15,813 nt of DNA from the NCBI GenBank assembly GCA_039183635.1, contig JBCDBL010000102.1, positions 1 to 15,813 of the forward strand. The letters run 5' to 3'. Below, piece by piece: positions 12,647-15,813 of this stretch. The notes under the pieces were generated by a model. That model saw only the letters and a program-made list of their open reading frames with translations, made no database searches and was not told the DNA's origin. This DNA comes from JBCDBL01 sp039183635 (GTDB lineage Bacteria > Pseudomonadota > Alphaproteobacteria > Caulobacterales > Parvularculaceae). A program made the translations under genes and the position numbers. Numbering within the stretch: position 1 is the stretch's first letter; the number at the start of each line of letters is the position of its first letter.

Positions 12647-14188
12647 CTAAAACAAAACGCCCATAAGATAATTAAGGAAGGTAATCGCCCATCCGAAACC
12701 GGATGCGATGATTGCACCTAGGTCTGTGATTGCAGCGCCTATCGCCATCCAAAAGGCAGTGAACGATGCAATTTTTTTAAGTTCAAGGTCCCCCGCCACG
12801 CCCTTACTGAAATTTTCGCCAAGCCGCTCTGGCGCATCTTTTTCAAAAGCCGCAAAGGTGCGCTTTGCGAAGCTTTTCGCTTTGTCGCCGGTTTTCTTTG
12901 AAAAATCAGATACGGACTTAAGATAAGGCGCCAAAGCGCTGCGAAGCGTCTGCAGTCTTTCACCGCCGACTTTGCGCAAAGGCTCAAGCCATTCCTTTAA
13001 TGTATCGGCGGATGCAAGCAACGCATTCTTAAGCGTATCGAACCAAGCCCGCTGTTGCAGGGTATACTCAACATCTTCGCCATCCAATATTTCTACGGAC
13101 AGATCCTTTATAATCGCACCGGCTTTCTCCTCAAACACACCAGGTGTTGCTTTGATGGCGTCGCTAATCACACCGGCTTGGGTTTGCGCTTCACCAAGAT
13201 CACCTGTGATTTTCGGCGCAGCGTCTTCGCTCTCATAAGAAACCCATGCCGGAAACCGCTGTATAAAGAGCGCGACATCCGTCGCAAAGGATGCGTAGAG
13301 CGCGGCGATCTCTTCGGATGTTTCTTTTTTGACAACATCTGCAAGGGACGTCACCGCCCGGCCCGCCGCGCCCGCCCGTATGACATTAAGGTCACCCAGG
13401 GTTTCGCCCAGCGCCGCATGGTAGTTTCGAAGCGCCCGTCGCACATGGGGCGAATTATCGCCAACTTCCCCCGCCCAATGTGCCGCCTCCTCCCGCAGAT
13501 AGGCATGCTTTTCCTGAAGCGCCGTCTCGTCTGTAGGGGCATCTAAAGGCGGTGGCGGCGCGACGGCAATACGGCCTTTCCGAACAACGAATTGCGAGGG
13601 TGCTGGTATTTGCGCCGGAATCTCTGGGGGCTTAGACCTCTCCATTCCCTGCCACGCAACAGTCGCCAAAGTATAGCTGAGTCCAATGGCGGTTTTCTCC
13701 CCAAATTCGCTTGGATGATCATTTTTAATTTCCAAAAGACTACTATAAGGCGGCTCCAAAGGGTTACCTTCAACCCAAAGACCTTCAAGAGCTTTTAAGT
13801 CGAAAGGTAACTCTTTTAACTGATTATTTTCAAGATAAAGATACTCTAATGATTGTAACCGCTTAAATGTTGGCGGCAACCTCCTGAGTTCATTATCGCT
13901 CAGTACAAGTTTGGTAAGAGATGTGAGAGACCCAATTTCTGGTGGCAAAAGCGCCAACTGGTTGCCGCCGGCTGTCAACGTGTTTAAATCGCGAAAAGCT
14001 CCAATAGTAGATGGTAAGGATGTTAAATTATTACGATCTATAGAAAGTAAGCTTAAAGCACGTAACTCATTAATCTCAGAAGGAAGCTCGGTTAGCTCAA
14101 GACCCTGGAGCCTTAGCCCCTTCGCCCCACTCTTCCGGGCCGCTTCAATACGCCTCAACGCCTCCTGATACCCCTCCTCCGGCGTCAT
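12647..14188 (-). CDS. Leucine-rich repeat protein with C-terminal membrane helices (unrecognised)
   Basis: A 513-residue protein. Residues 1-23 form a helix (EALRRIEAARKSG) that caps about five and a half 23-residue leucine-rich repeats (residues 24-155), with LxxLPxxIxxLxxL cores such as NNLTSLPSTIGAFRDLN and NELRRLPPTFKRLQSLE. This cap-plus-LRR arrangement resembles the front of bacterial Roco proteins, but no P-loop or COR domain follows. Instead come a proline-rich linker (about 185-220, APPPPLDAP), a long predicted-helical region (about 222-465, including FIQRFPAWVSYESED and a Lys/Ala-rich segment), and two adjacent hydrophobic helices at the end (about 473-513). The ATG at 14188 lies five bases after the lepA stop, with GAGGGG overlapping the lepA end, so it is probably co-transcribed and translationally coupled with lepA. 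The LRR-coding DNA is much more AT-rich than lepA. The function is unknown; an envelope-bound interaction or defence role is only a guess. Confidence 0.85.
   Translation of the reverse strand: MTPEEGYQEALRRIEAARKSGAKGLRLQGLELTELPSEINELRALSLLSIDRNNLTSLPSTIGAFRDLNTLTAGGNQLALLPPEIGSLTSLTKLVLSDNELRRLPPTFKRLQSLEYLYLENNQLKELPFDLKALEGLWVEGNPLEPPYSSLLEIKNDHPSEFGEKTAIGLSYTLATVAWQGMERSKPPEIPAQIPAPSQFVVRKGRIAVAPPPPLDAPTDETALQEKHAYLREEAAHWAGEVGDNSPHVRRALRNYHAALGETLGDLNVIRAGAAGRAVTSLADVVKKETSEEIAALYASFATDVALFIQRFPAWVSYESEDAAPKITGDLGEAQTQAGVISDAIKATPGVFEEKAGAIIKDLSVEILDGEDVEYTLQQRAWFDTLKNALLASADTLKEWLEPLRKVGGERLQTLRSALAPYLKSVSDFSKKTGDKAKSFAKRTFAAFEKDAPERLGENFSKGVAGDLELKKIASFTAFWMAIGAAITDLGAIIASGFGWAITFLNYLMGVLF
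13741..14100 (-). other. Low-GC segment matching the LRR domain
   Basis: By hand count 146 of 360 bases are G or C (about 41%), with 60-base lines as low as 17/60 (13801-13860) and 19/60 (13981-14040). Two 60-base lines counted in lepA gave 33/60 and 34/60. The segment coincides with LRR residues about 30-149 and ends close to the lepA junction, which suggests that the repeat block has a different history or different constraint from its surroundings. Confidence 0.6.
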
Positions 14189-14193
14189 TCCGT

Positions 14194-15813
14194 CTACCCC
14201 TCATCCATCTTCAACGCCGCGATAAACGCCTCCTGCGGAATTTCCACGCGCCCGAACTGGCGCATTTTTTTCTTACCCGCTTTTTGCTTCTCCAACAGCT
14301 TGCGTTTCCGGGTCGCATCGCCGCCATAGCATTTCGCGGTGACGTCCTTGCGCATGGCCGCGATGGTCTCCCGGGCGATAACGCGCCCGCCGAGCGCCGC
14401 CTGGATCGGGATTTTGAACAGGTGCCGGGGGATGAGGTCCTTCAGTTTTTCGCACATGGCCCGGCCGCGCATCTCCGCCCGGGCGCGGTGGACGATGACG
14501 GACAGCGCGTCCACGGGCTCATCATTCACCAGGATCTGCATTTTCACGAGATTGTCCTGGCGGTAATCCTCAATCTGATAATCGAAACTGGCGTAGCCTT
14601 TGGTGACCGACTTCAAGCGGTCGTAAAAGTCGAACACCACCTCGTTCAGGGGCAGTTCGTAGACGGCCATGGCGCGGCTGCCGGCGTAGGTGAGATCCGC
14701 CTGAATGCCGCGCCGGTCCTGGCAGAGCTTCAGAACATCGCCGAGATATTCGTCGGGGACAAGGATGGTGGCCTTGATCCACGGCTCCTCGATATGGCTG
14801 ATTTTGACGGGGTCCGGCATGTCGGCCGGGTTATGGAGCTCTATCATCGTCCCATCGGTCATGTGCAGGTGATAGATCACCGACGGCGCCGTGGTGATGA
14901 GATCGATGTTAAATTCCCGCTCGATCCGCTCCCGAATGATTTCAAGGTGGAGGAGGCCGAGAAACCCGCACCGGAACCCGAAGCCGAGCGCCGCGGAGGT
15001 CTCCATCTCATACTCAAAGCTCGCATCATTGAGGCGCAACTTGGCGATCGCCTCGCGGAGGTCTTCAAACTCCGCGCTGTCAACGGGGAAGAGGCCGCAG
15101 AACACCACTGGCTGGGCCGGTTTAAAGCCTTGCAACGGTTCATCCGTGGGCCGGCGTTCTTCGGTGATGGTATCGCCCACCCGTGTGTCCGCCACTTCCT
15201 TAATGGAGGCGGTGAGGAAGCCAATTTCCCCCGGCCCCAGCTGCGTCACGGTTTCTTTTTTGGGGCGGAAGACGCCGACCTGGTCAATCGTGTAAGTGGC
15301 GTCCGCCCGCATCATTTTGATCTTCTGGGCCTTTTTCATCACCCCATCAATAATACGCACCAGCACCACAACGCCAAGATAGGGGTCATACCAGCTGTCC
15401 ACCAACATGGCTTTTAACGGTGCATCCGGGTCCCCGGCAGGCGCGGGCAAGCGGTCGACAATCGCCTCCAGCACGTTTTCGATCCCAAGGCCGGTTTTGG
15501 CGGAGATCTCCACCGCCTCTGACGCGTCAAGGCCAATCACGTCTTCAATTTGGTTTTTGACGCGCTCGGGCTCGGCCGCCGGCAGGTCAATCTTGTTCAG
15601 AACAGGAACAATATCGTGGTCAACCTCTATCGCCTGATACACATTGGCCAGCGTCTGGGCCTCCACCCCTTGGCTGGCGTCCACCACCAGGAGGGAGCCT
15701 TCGACGGCCGCCAAGGACCGGTTCACCTCATAGGCGAAGTCCACATGGCCCGGCGTGTCGATAAGGTTCAGGACATAGATCTGCCCATCCGCCGCTTTAT
15801 AATCAAGACGCAC
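14194..15813 (-). CDS. lepA: Elongation factor 4 (LepA), 5' end beyond window
   Basis: The last 539 codons of a roughly 600-residue ribosomal back-translocase GTPase; about 60 N-terminal residues, including the P-loop, lie past the right edge. The window edge codon is an internal GTG (valine), not a start. Visible motifs: G3 in NLIDTPGHVDFAYEV, G4 in VPVLNKIDLPAAEPERVKNQ, G5 in EISAKTGLGIENVL. The EF4-specific C-terminal domain is intact, ending in LLEKQKAGKKKMRQFG and RVEIPQEAFIAALKMDEG, with GGRVIARETI and CYGGDATRKRK just before. The domain order G, II, III, V, CTD distinguishes it from EF-G and TypA. It acts on stalled or mispositioned ribosomes. The gene stops five bases before the LRR gene, an unusual downstream neighbour for lepA (in many other bacteria lepA is next to lepB). 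Confidence 0.97.
   Translation of the reverse strand: MRLDYKAADGQIYVLNLIDTPGHVDFAYEVNRSLAAVEGSLLVVDASQGVEAQTLANVYQAIEVDHDIVPVLNKIDLPAAEPERVKNQIEDVIGLDASEAVEISAKTGLGIENVLEAIVDRLPAPAGDPDAPLKAMLVDSWYDPYLGVVVLVRIIDGVMKKAQKIKMMRADATYTIDQVGVFRPKKETVTQLGPGEIGFLTASIKEVADTRVGDTITEERRPTDEPLQGFKPAQPVVFCGLFPVDSAEFEDLREAIAKLRLNDASFEYEMETSAALGFGFRCGFLGLLHLEIIRERIEREFNIDLITTAPSVIYHLHMTDGTMIELHNPADMPDPVKISHIEEPWIKATILVPDEYLGDVLKLCQDRRGIQADLTYAGSRAMAVYELPLNEVVFDFYDRLKSVTKGYASFDYQIEDYRQDNLVKMQILVNDEPVDALSVIVHRARAEMRGRAMCEKLKDLIPRHLFKIPIQAALGGRVIARETIAAMRKDVTAKCYGGDATRKRKLLEKQKAGKKKMRQFGRVEIPQEAFIAALKMDEG

Noticed and set aside
14284..15417. 377-codon frame antisense to lepA
   Set aside because: The LepA protein is unambiguous on the minus strand; the antisense product has no family features.

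Overview
The window is a stretch of a high-GC bacterial chromosome, most likely alphaproteobacterial. Supporting signs are the codon use, an alginate-export-type porin, CtrA-like TTAA-N7-TTAA sites, a Caulobacter-type promoter and the general gene complement. A Hyphomonadales- or Parvularculales-like lineage is plausible, but this cannot be proved from the sequence. There are no tRNA or rRNA genes, CRISPR arrays or insertion sequences. Most of the window is ordinary housekeeping and transport. The less ordinary part is the right third, about 12.1-14.2 kb.

Left block (1-4916, + strand): the tail of an ABC ATPase, an ABC-2 type permease, a GldG-family auxiliary protein and a DUF4340 protein form a tight cassette with two ATGA start/stop overlaps. 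Together they would make one membrane-anchored ABC system of the Gld type. An AEC-family (auxin efflux carrier-like) permease follows after 34 nt and may be co-transcribed. Next block (4919-6357, - strand): biotin synthase bioB is followed by a small unrecognised membrane protein. A sigma70-like promoter can be seen upstream of bioB.

Middle block (6358-9941): an intergenic region with a nested inverted repeat is followed by a hotdog-fold thioesterase that appears to be leaderless (+ strand). It converges, with a 4-nt overlap, on a 14-TM DHA2-type MFS transporter (- strand). Upstream of the MFS gene, on the same strand, lies a porin of the alginate-export type. A bipartite inverted repeat sits between porin and MFS gene.

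Right block (9942-15813): a divergent promoter region with two CtrA-like half sites precedes a methyl-accepting chemotaxis protein with a NIT sensor domain. About 280 nt of apparently empty DNA follows, then a very compact transcription unit on the + strand: a promoter, an inverted repeat at the predicted start site, a strong Shine-Dalgarno, a 29-codon hydrophobic ORF, and a long-stemmed terminator with a T run. Converging on it from the right is lepA (EF4; its 5' end lies beyond the window). Five nucleotides after the lepA stop begins a 513-residue protein that I do not recognise as a named family. It has an N-terminal leucine-rich repeat block, a long helical middle and two C-terminal membrane helices. 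Its LRR-coding part is markedly AT-rich compared with its surroundings. This LRR-membrane protein and the 29-residue ORF are the best candidates for undescribed biology here.
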